This document shows positions 42,346 to 50,979 of a stretch of 64,000 bases of DNA, one piece after another (within the stretch, counting starts at the first letter, position 1; every line of letters starts with the position of its first letter). The stretch comes from HRBIN30 sp964534275 (GTDB lineage Bacteria; Desulfobacterota; Binatia; HRBIN30), in the NCBI GenBank assembly GCA_964534275.1, contig CAZHQG010000003.1:1-64000 (forward strand). The letters run 5' to 3'. Under the pieces are notes generated by a model. The model did no database searches, was not told the DNA's origin, and saw only the letters and a list, made by a program, of their open reading frames with translations. The position numbers and the translations under genes are program-made.

Positions 42346-43665
42346 ATGGAGAAGAAACTGGGAATTTTGGTCGGTGGCGGGCCCGCGCCAGGGATCAACA
42401 GCGTGATCGGGGCGGCAACCATTCGAGCGGTTCTCGAGGGAGTCCAGGTGCTCGGGATCCGCGACGGGTTCGAGCACCTGATGCAAGGACGAACCGACTG
42501 CGTCGAAGAACTCACGATCGACAAGGTGAGTCGGGTCCACTTTCGCGGCGGCTCGGTCATTGGCATCTCGCGGGCGAATCCGACGAAAAGCCCCGAGCTG
42601 CTCGAGCGTTGCGTGCAAGCGCTGGACTCCCTCGGAGTCGATCGCCTGATCACCATTGGCGGCGACGACACGGCCTATTCAGCACTCCGGCTTGCACAAC
42701 AGGCAGCAGGGCGTTTGCGCGTGGTGCATGTACCCAAGACGATCGACAACGACCTCGACCTCCCGCCGCATGTGGACACGTTCGGATTCCAAACTGCTCG
42801 TCACGTGGGCGTGGAACTCGTGAAGAACCTGATGGTCGATGCCTACACCACCTCCAGGTGGTACATCGTGGTGAGCATGGGGCGTAAAGCAGGCCACCTC
42901 GCCCTGGGCATTGGCAAGGCCGCAGGAGCCACGCTGACCTTGATTGCCGAAGAGTTCCTCGGGCGTCGCATCCGCCTGCAGCACATCGCGGACATCCTCG
43001 CCGGGGCCGTGATCAAGCGGCTTGCTGACGGCCGGCGCGACGGCGTGGCAGTGATTGCCGAGGGGGTCGTGCTGGACATGGATCCCGCGGACATCGAAGG
43101 ACTCGAACACGTCGAACGCGATGAGCACGGGCATGTTCGGCTCGCAGAAATCGACTTGGGCGACATCGTGAAGCGAGCCTTGTCCCAGCGGCTCGCTGCT
43201 CTCGGCATCAAAGCAACCTTGACGGCTAAGAACATCGGCTACGAGCTGCGTTGCGCCGACCCGATCCCGTACGACTTGGAATACACACGTGACCTGGGTT
43301 ACTGCGCCGCCAAGTTTCTGCTCGAGGGCGGCGACCAAGTGATGGTTTCGTTACAGGGTGGCCAGTTCGTGCCGATCCCCTTCGAGCAGCTCCTCGACCC
43401 CCAAACTGGACGCACCCGGGTGCGGCTGGTCGATATCTACTCCACGCGCTACGCAATCGCTCGCCGCTACATGATCCGGTTGCGGCGCGACGACTTCGAG
43501 CGGGAGGAAGAAATTGCACGGTTCGCGCGCGTCGCTCATCTCACTCCCCAAGAATTTCGCCGCCAGTTCGAGTACTTGGTGGAACTCGAGCCACCAGCGC
43601 TCGTGCTGCCGAAACCTACTTGGGGCGGTCCCGTCGTTGCAGGGCCGAAGCGCGCCTCAACCTAA
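42346..43665 (+). CDS. 6-phosphofructokinase, PPi-type by active-site residues
   Basis: 439 residues from the ATG at 42346 with AGAGGTGG upstream. Family A phosphofructokinase: 'GILVGGGPAPGINSVIG', the phosphate-donor loop 'TIGGDDTAYSA' (105-108 GGDD, where ATP enzymes have GGDGS) and 'VPKTIDND' (Lys131, where ATP enzymes have Gly). The Asp and Lys substitutions mark pyrophosphate-dependent enzymes. 'VVSMGRKAGHLALG' binds fructose 6-phosphate. It would give reversible phosphorylation in glycolysis/gluconeogenesis without ATP. The 3' end overlaps the convergent FUN14-like gene by 9 bp. Confidence 0.9.
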   Translation: MEKKLGILVGGGPAPGINSVIGAATIRAVLEGVQVLGIRDGFEHLMQGRTDCVEELTIDKVSRVHFRGGSVIGISRANPTKSPELLERCVQALDSLGVDRLITIGGDDTAYSALRLAQQAAGRLRVVHVPKTIDNDLDLPPHVDTFGFQTARHVGVELVKNLMVDAYTTSRWYIVVSMGRKAGHLALGIGKAAGATLTLIAEEFLGRRIRLQHIADILAGAVIKRLADGRRDGVAVIAEGVVLDMDPADIEGLEHVERDEHGHVRLAEIDLGDIVKRALSQRLAALGIKATLTAKNIGYELRCADPIPYDLEYTRDLGYCAAKFLLEGGDQVMVSLQGGQFVPIPFEQLLDPQTGRTRVRLVDIYSTRYAIARRYMIRLRRDDFEREEEIARFARVAHLTPQEFRRQFEYLVELEPPALVLPKPTWGGPVVAGPKRAST

Positions 43666-44004
43666 CCGCAATCCGAGGGCAAATCCGAGGGCGAACGCGC
43701 CGCCAAATGGCAAATTGCCGGTCACGATCGACCACGCCCACTCGAGCCAACCTTGCTGCTGAGCCTCGCGCCACAACCCGTCGGCCGTTTGCTGCACTTC
43801 TTGCCAGTGGATGGTGATCCACCCCTGGTAGGCAAGGATTTGCAAGGTGAAGAACAGCAACCCAAGCAACAACGCGAGGAGACGGGCAATTTTTTTTGCG
43901 GCGTATCCCGCAACCAGCCCAGCCATCCCGCCAAACCCGAGCTGCCCCGCGGGAAGCGAGGCAATCACATCGTGAATGGAGAAACTCGGAACGCTGCCTC
44001 CCAT
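43657..44004 (-). CDS. FUN14-family small membrane protein
   Basis: 115 residues from the ATG at 44004. 'LGFGGMAGLVAGYAAKKIAR' is the glycine-rich first helix typical of FUN14 proteins, followed by hydrophobic segments 'LLALLLGLLFFTLQILAY' and 'GNLPFGGAFALGFALGLRLG', with an amphipathic Gln/Glu linker between. FUN14 relatives are the mitochondrial mitophagy receptor FUNDC1 and uncharacterised prokaryotic proteins. The upstream membrane protein gene ends 31 bp before it, so the two are likely co-transcribed. The function in bacteria is unknown. Confidence 0.78.
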   Translation of the reverse strand: MGGSVPSFSIHDVIASLPAGQLGFGGMAGLVAGYAAKKIARLLALLLGLLFFTLQILAYQGWITIHWQEVQQTADGLWREAQQQGWLEWAWSIVTGNLPFGGAFALGFALGLRLG

Positions 44005-44035
44005 CGGCTGCGAACCAGCACCAACCGGTAGGGTC

Positions 44036-44548
44036 CTAAGCCGTGGGCGAACTCCCCCCTGCTGAGGACCCAGGCGACTGGCCAAAGTTTGGCGAGGGTG
44101 CCACCGAGCTTGGCGAAGAAGTGGGAGCGGTTCCGGCAGTCGGAGCAAATTCCCACTCTTCGCCAGGCCGCCCCAAAGACCAAGCCGACCAAAGCAATCC
44201 GCCCCCGAACCCAATCTCGAGCAACAGTCCCGTCCAACCACCCACCCCTGGAACTCCTTCCACATACACGCCAACGAGTCGCCCGGCAGCCGCTCCCAGG
44301 AACAACGAGCCACATACTCCCAACACCAAGCGCCATTCGCGCAAAGCGGCCAGCAGGATCCAAGCGCCCAAGACGACGAACAACCCACCGAACACCGCCC
44401 GCACTTCACCGGTCGCATGCGCGACGCTGGCCGTCGAGGACACGGCAAACCCGGCGTAGTCCATCACCCGCTGCGGAAACACGAGCGCGCCGACACCGAA
44501 CAAGACCGTACCGAGACCCAACGCCGAAGCTAAAACTTTTCCGCTCAC
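44036..44548 (-). CDS. DUF4345-like four-helix membrane protein with Pro/Ser-rich tail
   Basis: 170 residues from a GTG at 44548 with AAGGAG upstream. Four hydrophobic helices: 'LGLGTVLFGVGALVFP', 'RAVFGGLFVVLGAWILLAAL', 'RLVLGVCGSLFLGAAAGRLV' and 'GLLLEIGFGGGLLWSAWSLG'. This is the general layout of DUF4345 proteins. A disordered tail of ~35 residues rich in Pro, Ser, Thr and Ala follows. Membrane role unknown; it is grouped with FUN14-like and desaturase genes (the desaturase stop is 31 bp upstream), suggesting membrane lipid or membrane-organisation functions. Confidence 0.65.
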   Translation of the reverse strand: MSGKVLASALGLGTVLFGVGALVFPQRVMDYAGFAVSSTASVAHATGEVRAVFGGLFVVLGAWILLAALREWRLVLGVCGSLFLGAAAGRLVGVYVEGVPGVGGWTGLLLEIGFGGGLLWSAWSLGRPGEEWEFAPTAGTAPTSSPSSVAPSPNFGQSPGSSAGGSSPTA

Positions 44549-44578
44549 AAGAGACTCCTTTTTCTTCAGGGACTCCGC

Positions 44579-45568
44579 TCAACCGCCAATGACACTGCGG
44601 AGCGCCGGGCCGTACCCGCGCTCCACAAGTGCTGCCCGGAACGCATCGGAAGCGGCCAGGGCCCGATGCAGCCGGGGCAAGTTGTAATGCGGCACCGCAG
44701 GATAAAGATGATGCTCCAAGTGGTACGCAACGTGATGTGGGTTGAGAAAAAACCGGGCCACCGGATTCTTGGTGAGAATCGTGCGCGCGTTGCGCAGTGG
44801 ATCGGCGCGATCTGGAACTGCGGCATGCTCCAGAACACCGCGAATTCGGAGGATCACTTGGTACACGGTCATCAAAGGAAGCCACCAAAGTACCAGGAAT
44901 GCCCAGCCGTAGCCCCACCAAAACAGGAGCGCGATGCCAGCAGCGACAGCAAGCCGCTGCCAAGCTGTGCTCCAACTCCAACGCCGTAGCAGGTTTCCCC
45001 GTGCCAACCGCATGCGCCCAGTTTCGCGATCGACAGATAGATACCCGCGCATCGTCAACGCGGAGATCCCTACGGCGTCACGAAACAGCTTCCGCCACCA
45101 ACTCGCGCGCCCACACGGAAACGGCAAGGAAAGGGAAAGGTCGGGATCCTTGTCCGTCAGCAAGTACTTATGGTGACGCAAGTGGACCGTGCGATAGGCC
45201 AGCAAGTGGCTCGCAATCGGGCGGGCGCACAACCACTGCCCCACGAAATCGTTCCACCACCGGTGGTCGAACAAGCGATAGTGCGCGGCATCGTGCATCA
45301 GCACCGCGAGCGCGTGCTGGCAACGCCCCACGACAAGCACTGCGAGGAACCAGGTCACCGGATGCGGCCACCCCAAGGCAAGCGCAATGACTGCTACGAT
45401 CAGCCCCCAAGTCGAAACCAACGCTGCCACCGCCCGGATCGGGCGGACTTCCAGGAGCGGACGCAACACCTCCGCAGGCAAGCGCACGCCCCGCGGCAGT
45501 CCCGGCCCTGCCGCCGCTACCGCAGCGAGTTCACGTGTTGTCGTACCAATTGGTTCGACGCGCGCCAT
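44579..45568 (-). CDS. Membrane fatty acid desaturase/hydroxylase
   Basis: 329 residues from the ATG at 45568 with AAGGG upstream; the frame extends much further but without coding character. The three histidine boxes are complete: 'HDAAH' (in AVLMHDAAHYRLF), 'HLRHH' and 'HLEHH' (in AYHLEHHLYP), with hydrophobic membrane pairs between them. This di-iron enzyme class introduces double bonds or hydroxyl groups into fatty acyl chains or carotenoid-like lipids using O2. It implies at least microaerobic conditions. Chain position and substrate are not predictable. Confidence 0.9.
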   Translation of the reverse strand: MARVEPIGTTTRELAAVAAAGPGLPRGVRLPAEVLRPLLEVRPIRAVAALVSTWGLIVAVIALALGWPHPVTWFLAVLVVGRCQHALAVLMHDAAHYRLFDHRWWNDFVGQWLCARPIASHLLAYRTVHLRHHKYLLTDKDPDLSLSLPFPCGRASWWRKLFRDAVGISALTMRGYLSVDRETGRMRLARGNLLRRWSWSTAWQRLAVAAGIALLFWWGYGWAFLVLWWLPLMTVYQVILRIRGVLEHAAVPDRADPLRNARTILTKNPVARFFLNPHHVAYHLEHHLYPAVPHYNLPRLHRALAASDAFRAALVERGYGPALRSVIGG

Positions 45569-46120
45569 TACGGAACCCTTGTAGCATCGACACCACAAAG
45601 AAAGGAAGCCAACTGACCGCGCGCGATCCGTCTTAGCGTCCTCGCGGGGCATCCCTGCCGCGCGTACGGTCGACACCTTCCGCTTTGGCCGAGGGAATGC
45701 AACGAGGCAGGGGATTCGGCCGGTGGGGGACCGTACCCGCGTACAATCGCAACGGACACTGCGCGAGGAACGTGGCACATCCGCCCGAACGCAAGCAGCA
45801 TGTTCTAACATCGCGAGCCGATACGGCCGCCCAACACTCTCACCGTTCCCGGTGCCTTTTCCCACTACGATCGAACGCAGACGAGGGACTACGAGCAAGA
45901 TGGTGATCCGCTCGTATTTGCCGATCATCCCCCGCCCGTCGGGTGTCTTCGAACTCCCATATTCCCCGGCTGGCGGTCGCGGCAAGTGTTACGCACGAGC
46001 CCAGCCTTCAGACTCGGGTTAGGGCCTGACTCAGCGTGTGGGTCGGTAAAAACCAGAACTGTGCGACGCTTGCGTGGCAAGCGGTCCGGCGAGGGCATTT
46101 TTCCTTCAAGGTCGAAGTAA
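45569..46120. other. Gene-free spacer upstream of the desaturase gene and downstream of tRNA-Ser
   Basis: No coding region with plausible composition, no clear repeat and no recognisable RNA gene besides the tRNA that begins at 46121. The desaturase promoter must lie in its low-coordinate part. Confidence 0.35.
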
Positions 46121-46206
<86 letters not shown>

Positions 46207-46483
46207 GTAAAGTAGGCGCTGCTTAATGACTGCAACCAAACCTTGCAACTGCTCCAAAGCGTGGCTCGCTCCACGGCCCCAAAGCCGATCGTACCACCAG
46301 CGTCTAGCCCAACGGCTCCGCAGCCTGCGGGAAACGCCCGGAAGCATCTCGTGGCACAATTCCGCACAGAAAAACGCAAACCGTCCAAAAAATCGCGCAC
46401 CCGTACGGACCCTGTAGACACGCCGACTGCCCTCAGCGCTGCTCTCGGCCGTGGCCCAGAGTTTGCGTCCATGGGTTCCTGTT

Positions 46484-47191
46484 ATGGACGACGGACGGCA
46501 CAACCTGAAGATTGGAGAGCTCGAGAGCCCGGCCTTCTGGGCACCCAGAGGAATCCCGGTGCGTACGGAGCCTCGCAAACGGCGCGGCCGCCCACCCGGC
46601 ATTGCTCCGGAGCGAGCCGCAGCCTTGGCGCGCTTGGTAAAGCAGGGGTTGTCTCTTGAGGAAATTGCCAAACGCCTTGGAGTGTCGCGGCAGTGCGTCC
46701 ACGTGCAGCTCCGCAAATGCCCGGAGCTGGAGGCTTGGCGTCGCCAGGCTCGCGCTGCGCGTCTAGCAGAACGTGCCGCGACTCAACGAGTAAACGCCGG
46801 ATGGCAGGCTCTGCTCTCGCGTGGTGATATGGGTAAGGCAATCGTTCGCTTCCTCATGCAAGCACAACGGCATGGTTGGGTCGTAGATGTCGCCCCTCGC
46901 CAGCGCCCGCGGGTCAATGGGGTTCCACTGGCGTTCCATCGGCCAATGACAGCTCGTCCGGCCGGCCAGGGCGCAAATTGCCGAGCCCACTATTTCCATG
47001 TCCGGGTAACGCGCAGGGAATGGCTGCAAGTCGTCGAACTTCCCACTGGCCGCTACGTGATTTGGCTCCCGGGAACGTTGTCACGCACCGGCTCTTTTTA
47101 CATTCCCGTTCGCGAAGCACGGAAGCCCACCAGGTGGCCTGAGTGGCCTAAGGTCGGTGCGGAGACGCTCGTTACCGCCCACGCAGCGTAG
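46484..47191 (+). CDS. Putative DNA-binding protein with AT-hook-like motif and helix-turn-helix
   Basis: 235 residues from the ATG at 46484; a GTG at 46451 is an alternative and neither has a clear ribosome site. Residues ~35-45 contain 'PRKRRGRPPG', an AT-hook-like RGRP core. A resolvase/sigma-like helix-turn-helix 'LSLEEIAKRLGVSRQCVHVQ' follows. The C-terminal half ('GAGKxx' absent; 'HYFHVRVTRREWLQVVELP', 'RYVIWLPGTLSRTGSFYIP') was not recognised. It lies beside a tRNA gene but no integrase is present. Possibly a regulator of a horizontally acquired type. Confidence 0.55.
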   Translation: MDDGRHNLKIGELESPAFWAPRGIPVRTEPRKRRGRPPGIAPERAAALARLVKQGLSLEEIAKRLGVSRQCVHVQLRKCPELEAWRRQARAARLAERAATQRVNAGWQALLSRGDMGKAIVRFLMQAQRHGWVVDVAPRQRPRVNGVPLAFHRPMTARPAGQGANCRAHYFHVRVTRREWLQVVELPTGRYVIWLPGTLSRTGSFYIPVREARKPTRWPEWPKVGAETLVTAHAA

Positions 47192-47506
47192 TTGTCCCCT
47201 TTCACCCCCGGATCCTCTCCGCTGCCCCCGAGATCCTGTTCAGTGAAGTTCACGCCATCCTTGCCACACGCGCCCGTGGCGTTCTCCCGGTGGGGTAGGT
47301 TGCACCCAGGCGGCAGCGATATTCTTCGCCTCTTTCCCGGGCAGGCAACCTTGGCGTCTGCGAGCCCCTTGGTACGTCTCCGTCGGGCTGCGCAGACATG
47401 GTCCGCCGCAACCTGGGCCGTGGGGCACCGGGCGCGTGCTTCCGCATTCGTTCTGTCGCGCCCGGTACTATGCTGAATGCAGGCTATCCGGTAAGAGAGC
47501 GCCTAT
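47192..47506. other. Short gene-free spacer
   Basis: About 315 bp with no gene seen on either strand. It should contain the promoter of the alpha/beta hydrolase gene, but no confident -10/-35 pair was found. Confidence 0.35.
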
Positions 47507-48655
47507 ATGCAGTGGCTGCTCGATTTTTGGTTCTCGCGTGACCGAACCGTTCGGCCGCGGTTGTATTGGGCCAGAACCCGGGACGGATGGTGGCTAGCCC
47601 TTCACCGTTACGCTCCGGAGCCTCGCAATCACCGCACGCCTGTGGTGCTGTGTCACGGGATGTCCTCGAACCGCTGGGACATGGACGGGCCCGGGCAGAT
47701 TTCCCTCGCTCGCTATTTATACGACCGAGGCTACGACGTTTGGGTAGCCGAACTTCGGGGTGCGGGGCGTTCGATGCGCCCGACGTGGTGGAACGGGAAG
47801 CGGTACAACTGGTCGTTCGAGGATTACGTGTACCACGATGCTCCGGCTTTGCTGCGCGTCGTCCTGCGCGAGACGGGAGCGGAGCAGGTCCATTGGGTCG
47901 GGCATTCCATGGGTGGCATGATTGCCTACGCAATTCTCATCGGCCCGCTGGCAAAGAAAATTGCGAGTGCAGTCACGCTAGGATCGCCCACGATGACCCA
48001 AGTGGGGCACCCCTTGCTCGACGTAGGCATTCCCTATCGAGGCTTGCTTCGCTTTTTCCCGGAACGCGTTCCGGTCGGCACTGTTGCGCGCTTCGCGGCA
48101 CCGCTCGCCCCGTGGCTTGCTCGTTTGCTCGAAAAGCAGATTCACGAGCTCGGTTGGCATGAAGGCAACGCCGACGTAAATCTGTTCCGCACGCTCATGC
48201 TGACAGCGGTCGATGATATCCCGTGTTCCCTGTTGCGTGAATTTGCCCGCTGGTACGAGCTGCGTTCGATGACCGACCGTTACGGCATGTTCGATTTCAC
48301 GGAACATTTGGAACGGATTACCACTCCGATCCTGATCGTTGCGGGCAGTCGCGACGGCCTAACTCCTGTGGAAGATTTGCGAACCGTGTACGAGCGAGTT
48401 CGCTCGCGTGACAAGCAGTTTCGCGTCGTCGGCAAGGCAACCGGCGCAACCAACGACTACGCGCACGCAGACCTCATTCTCGGCCTGCACGCGCCCCAGG
48501 ACGTGTACCCGCTGATCGCCGATTGGCTCGAAGCCCACCGCCACGCCAAACGCCACACCCGCCCGGTCGCTCCAGCCAAAGCGCTGAAGAATCGCGCTGC
48601 ATCCACGGGCAAAGTGGTGCCACTGGGAACCACGCGCATCAAGCGCCAGCGGTAG
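47507..48655 (+). CDS. Alpha/beta hydrolase
   Basis: 382 residues, ATG at 47507. 'PVVLCHGMSSNRWDMD' supplies the oxyanion strand-loop, the nucleophile elbow is G-H-S134-M-G-G, the acid is probably Asp in 'IVAGSRDGLTP' and the base His in 'NDYAHADLILG', a full catalytic triad. 'SLARYLYDRGYDVWVAELRG' resembles lipase/acyltransferase-type members such as gastric-lipase-like and PhaC-related hydrolases. A basic, probably disordered tail ends the protein. No signal peptide; the substrate is unknown. Confidence 0.88.
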   Translation: MQWLLDFWFSRDRTVRPRLYWARTRDGWWLALHRYAPEPRNHRTPVVLCHGMSSNRWDMDGPGQISLARYLYDRGYDVWVAELRGAGRSMRPTWWNGKRYNWSFEDYVYHDAPALLRVVLRETGAEQVHWVGHSMGGMIAYAILIGPLAKKIASAVTLGSPTMTQVGHPLLDVGIPYRGLLRFFPERVPVGTVARFAAPLAPWLARLLEKQIHELGWHEGNADVNLFRTLMLTAVDDIPCSLLREFARWYELRSMTDRYGMFDFTEHLERITTPILIVAGSRDGLTPVEDLRTVYERVRSRDKQFRVVGKATGATNDYAHADLILGLHAPQDVYPLIADWLEAHRHAKRHTRPVAPAKALKNRAASTGKVVPLGTTRIKRQR

Positions 48656-48766
48656 TCGCCCCCGAGAGGCCTGCACCGCGGCCTTCCAGGCAACGCTCCG
48701 TCGACTACCAAGGTTCGAGGCAGGCTTGTACCGGCGTGTAACCGAACTGTAGGATAGTTGGCTATC

Positions 48767-50875
48767 GTGCCTGAAGCGATCGTACAGGAAGAGCTCGAGC
48801 TCCTCGAGCGGGTGAAAAAGGTTCTCGCTGAGGCACCTCGCAGTGAGGGTCCCTCCGAAGCCAACGTGGTGGCCGAACTCGAGCGGCTTCGGGAGATGCT
48901 TCGTGAGGGGGAAAAAAGCGAAGATCATGCCGCGCTCTTGCAGCAGTGGGACCGCCAGAACGCTTTGCTTCAGCAGCTCCGAGCCGCGCGGGCTGCACCG
49001 CAAGTGGATCCATCGTCGCCCTACTTTGGCCACATGCGGCTTAGAGAAAACGGCACAGAGCGCGACATTTTGCTCGGCAAGGCAACAAAGCTCTCGAAGG
49101 AAGTCCGCATCGTCGACTGGCGCCACGCCCCGATCTCGAAGATTTTCTACCGGTACCATCAAGGCGAGGAGTACGAAGAAGAAATTGCGGGCCGCATCAC
49201 CACGGGCCAGCTGGTCGTGCGCCGAACCGTCACCATTCGTGATGCGCAACTTCAGCGGGTGGAAGCGCCGGAAGGCATTTTCGTGCGTGACTCGAGCGCT
49301 CCGGGCGGCTGGCGCAAGACGCACTTGGAACCTCCGCGCTTAGCTGGCGGAGAAGTATCGGCACTACGGGCTTACGGGCATGAGGATGCGCAAGGGCGGA
49401 GGCTCGGTACCGACGCGCGGGGAGCGCCCATGCGTCCCGACAAGCATCTTCCCGACATCGCCGGCCTGATCGACCCCCAACAATTTGACCTCATTACCCA
49501 GCCTTCAGCCGGATTCGTGGTGATCCGAGGCACCGCCGGCTCCGGAAAGACAACCGTGGCGCTCCACCGCATTGCGTACCTCGCGTACCAGGACCGAAGT
49601 GTCGATTCGCCCCGCACGTTGGTGATCGTATTCTCCCGTGCACTGCGGGATTACGTCAGCCACGTGCTACCTGCGCTCGGGGTTCGACACGTGCAAGTAC
49701 GCACGTTTGCCGAGTGGGCTGGAGAACACGCTCGCCGATTGTTCCCCAAGCTGCCGCGAAAAATCCGCGAGTTCACCCCTGCGGTGGTCTCGCGTCTCAA
49801 ACTTCATCCAGCCTTGCTGGTGGCAATCGAGCGCCACCTCGAACGCCAGCCCGGCCCTGGAACCGCCGAACAGGTGATCGACGATTGGGCAAGCATCCTC
49901 AGTCAGCACGACTTCCTCGCGCAAGTCTTCGCGGAAGTGGCTCCACGAGCATTCACGGAAGGAGAGCTCAAACGTGCGGCCGATTGGTGCCGAGAGCGCT
50001 GCCGCGAAGTGCTCAACTGGACCGAGGGGGACCTGTCGACCATTGCCGAACTCGATCCCGAGGACGATGCGCTGTTTTTGTACCTTTGGCAGCGGCGCGT
50101 AGGAGCGCTTACGAGTCCGTCAGGACAGCCCCTGCGTTATCGGCATATCGCCATTGACGAAGTACAGGACTTTGCACCCATCGAAGTTCGCGTACTCTTG
50201 AACTGTCTCGACGAACACCAAAGCCTCACTTTGGCCGGCGACACACAACAGCACATCGTCGAAGAAGGTGGCTTTACCTCGTGGGCCGAGCTTTTTCGCG
50301 ACCTCGGCCTTCAAGGCACTGAAGTTCGCACCCTCGACATTAGCTACCGCTGCTCGCGCGAGGTCGCGACCTTCGCCATGGAGGTGCTTGGTCCGCTACG
50401 CGAAGATGCCCAACCACCACTGACGGTGCGCTCCGGGCCTCCGGTCGAGTTCTTCCGGTTCACGGACCACGGCGCCTGCGTAAACTTCCTGGCCGAGGCG
50501 CTGAAAGAACTCGAACAAAGAGAGCCTCTTGCTTCGGTTGCGGTTCTGACTCCAGACCCTTCCCTTTCGAGCCTGTACTACGAGGGTTTGAAAACCTGCG
50601 AAGTGGGCAAGCTCCGGCGCGTCGATCAGCAAAATTTTTCCTTTGCGCCGGGCGTGGAAGTCACCGAAGTCACGCAAGTCAAAGGCCTGGAGTTCGATTA
50701 TGTCATCCTCGTCGAGGTGAACTCGACCTTTTATCCCGACTCGCCCGCAGCACGCCGCCTGTTGCACGTCGGCGCGACGCGCGCGATCCACCAACTCTGG
50801 TTGACCAGCGTCGCCACTCCAAGCCCGATCCTGCGTCCGTTACTCGATCGGCACCACAATCAACCTTCCGCGTAA
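48767..50875 (+). CDS. UvrD/HelD-like superfamily 1 helicase (RNA polymerase-associated type)
   Basis: About 702 residues from a GTG at 48767 (AGGA 12 nt upstream); a TTG at 48758 is an alternative. The N-terminus is a charged coiled coil (~1-75). Then comes 'SPYFGHMRLRENG', a glycine-bounded strand ending 'IVDWRHAPISKIFYRYH', the pattern preceding the helicase in HelD proteins, which remove stalled RNA polymerase. Walker A is 'IRGTAGSGKTTVALHR', Walker B 'HIAIDEVQDF', motif III 'LTLAGDTQQHI', and later 'VKGLEFDYVILV' and 'LLHVGATRAIHQLWL'. Whether it binds polymerase (HelD) or DNA (helicase IV-like) is not settled by sequence alone. Confidence 0.85.
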   Translation: MPEAIVQEELELLERVKKVLAEAPRSEGPSEANVVAELERLREMLREGEKSEDHAALLQQWDRQNALLQQLRAARAAPQVDPSSPYFGHMRLRENGTERDILLGKATKLSKEVRIVDWRHAPISKIFYRYHQGEEYEEEIAGRITTGQLVVRRTVTIRDAQLQRVEAPEGIFVRDSSAPGGWRKTHLEPPRLAGGEVSALRAYGHEDAQGRRLGTDARGAPMRPDKHLPDIAGLIDPQQFDLITQPSAGFVVIRGTAGSGKTTVALHRIAYLAYQDRSVDSPRTLVIVFSRALRDYVSHVLPALGVRHVQVRTFAEWAGEHARRLFPKLPRKIREFTPAVVSRLKLHPALLVAIERHLERQPGPGTAEQVIDDWASILSQHDFLAQVFAEVAPRAFTEGELKRAADWCRERCREVLNWTEGDLSTIAELDPEDDALFLYLWQRRVGALTSPSGQPLRYRHIAIDEVQDFAPIEVRVLLNCLDEHQSLTLAGDTQQHIVEEGGFTSWAELFRDLGLQGTEVRTLDISYRCSREVATFAMEVLGPLREDAQPPLTVRSGPPVEFFRFTDHGACVNFLAEALKELEQREPLASVAVLTPDPSLSSLYYEGLKTCEVGKLRRVDQQNFSFAPGVEVTEVTQVKGLEFDYVILVEVNSTFYPDSPAARRLLHVGATRAIHQLWLTSVATPSPILRPLLDRHHNQPSA

Positions 50876-50979
50876 CGCCTTCGAGACTTCGCGACTGGCC
50901 GCAAACGGTGGCATAACCCGCTCTCTCCGCAGTCAAACTGGGTAGACGGCCTCTGCCGCTTGCGGTAGTCTGGCGGCTT

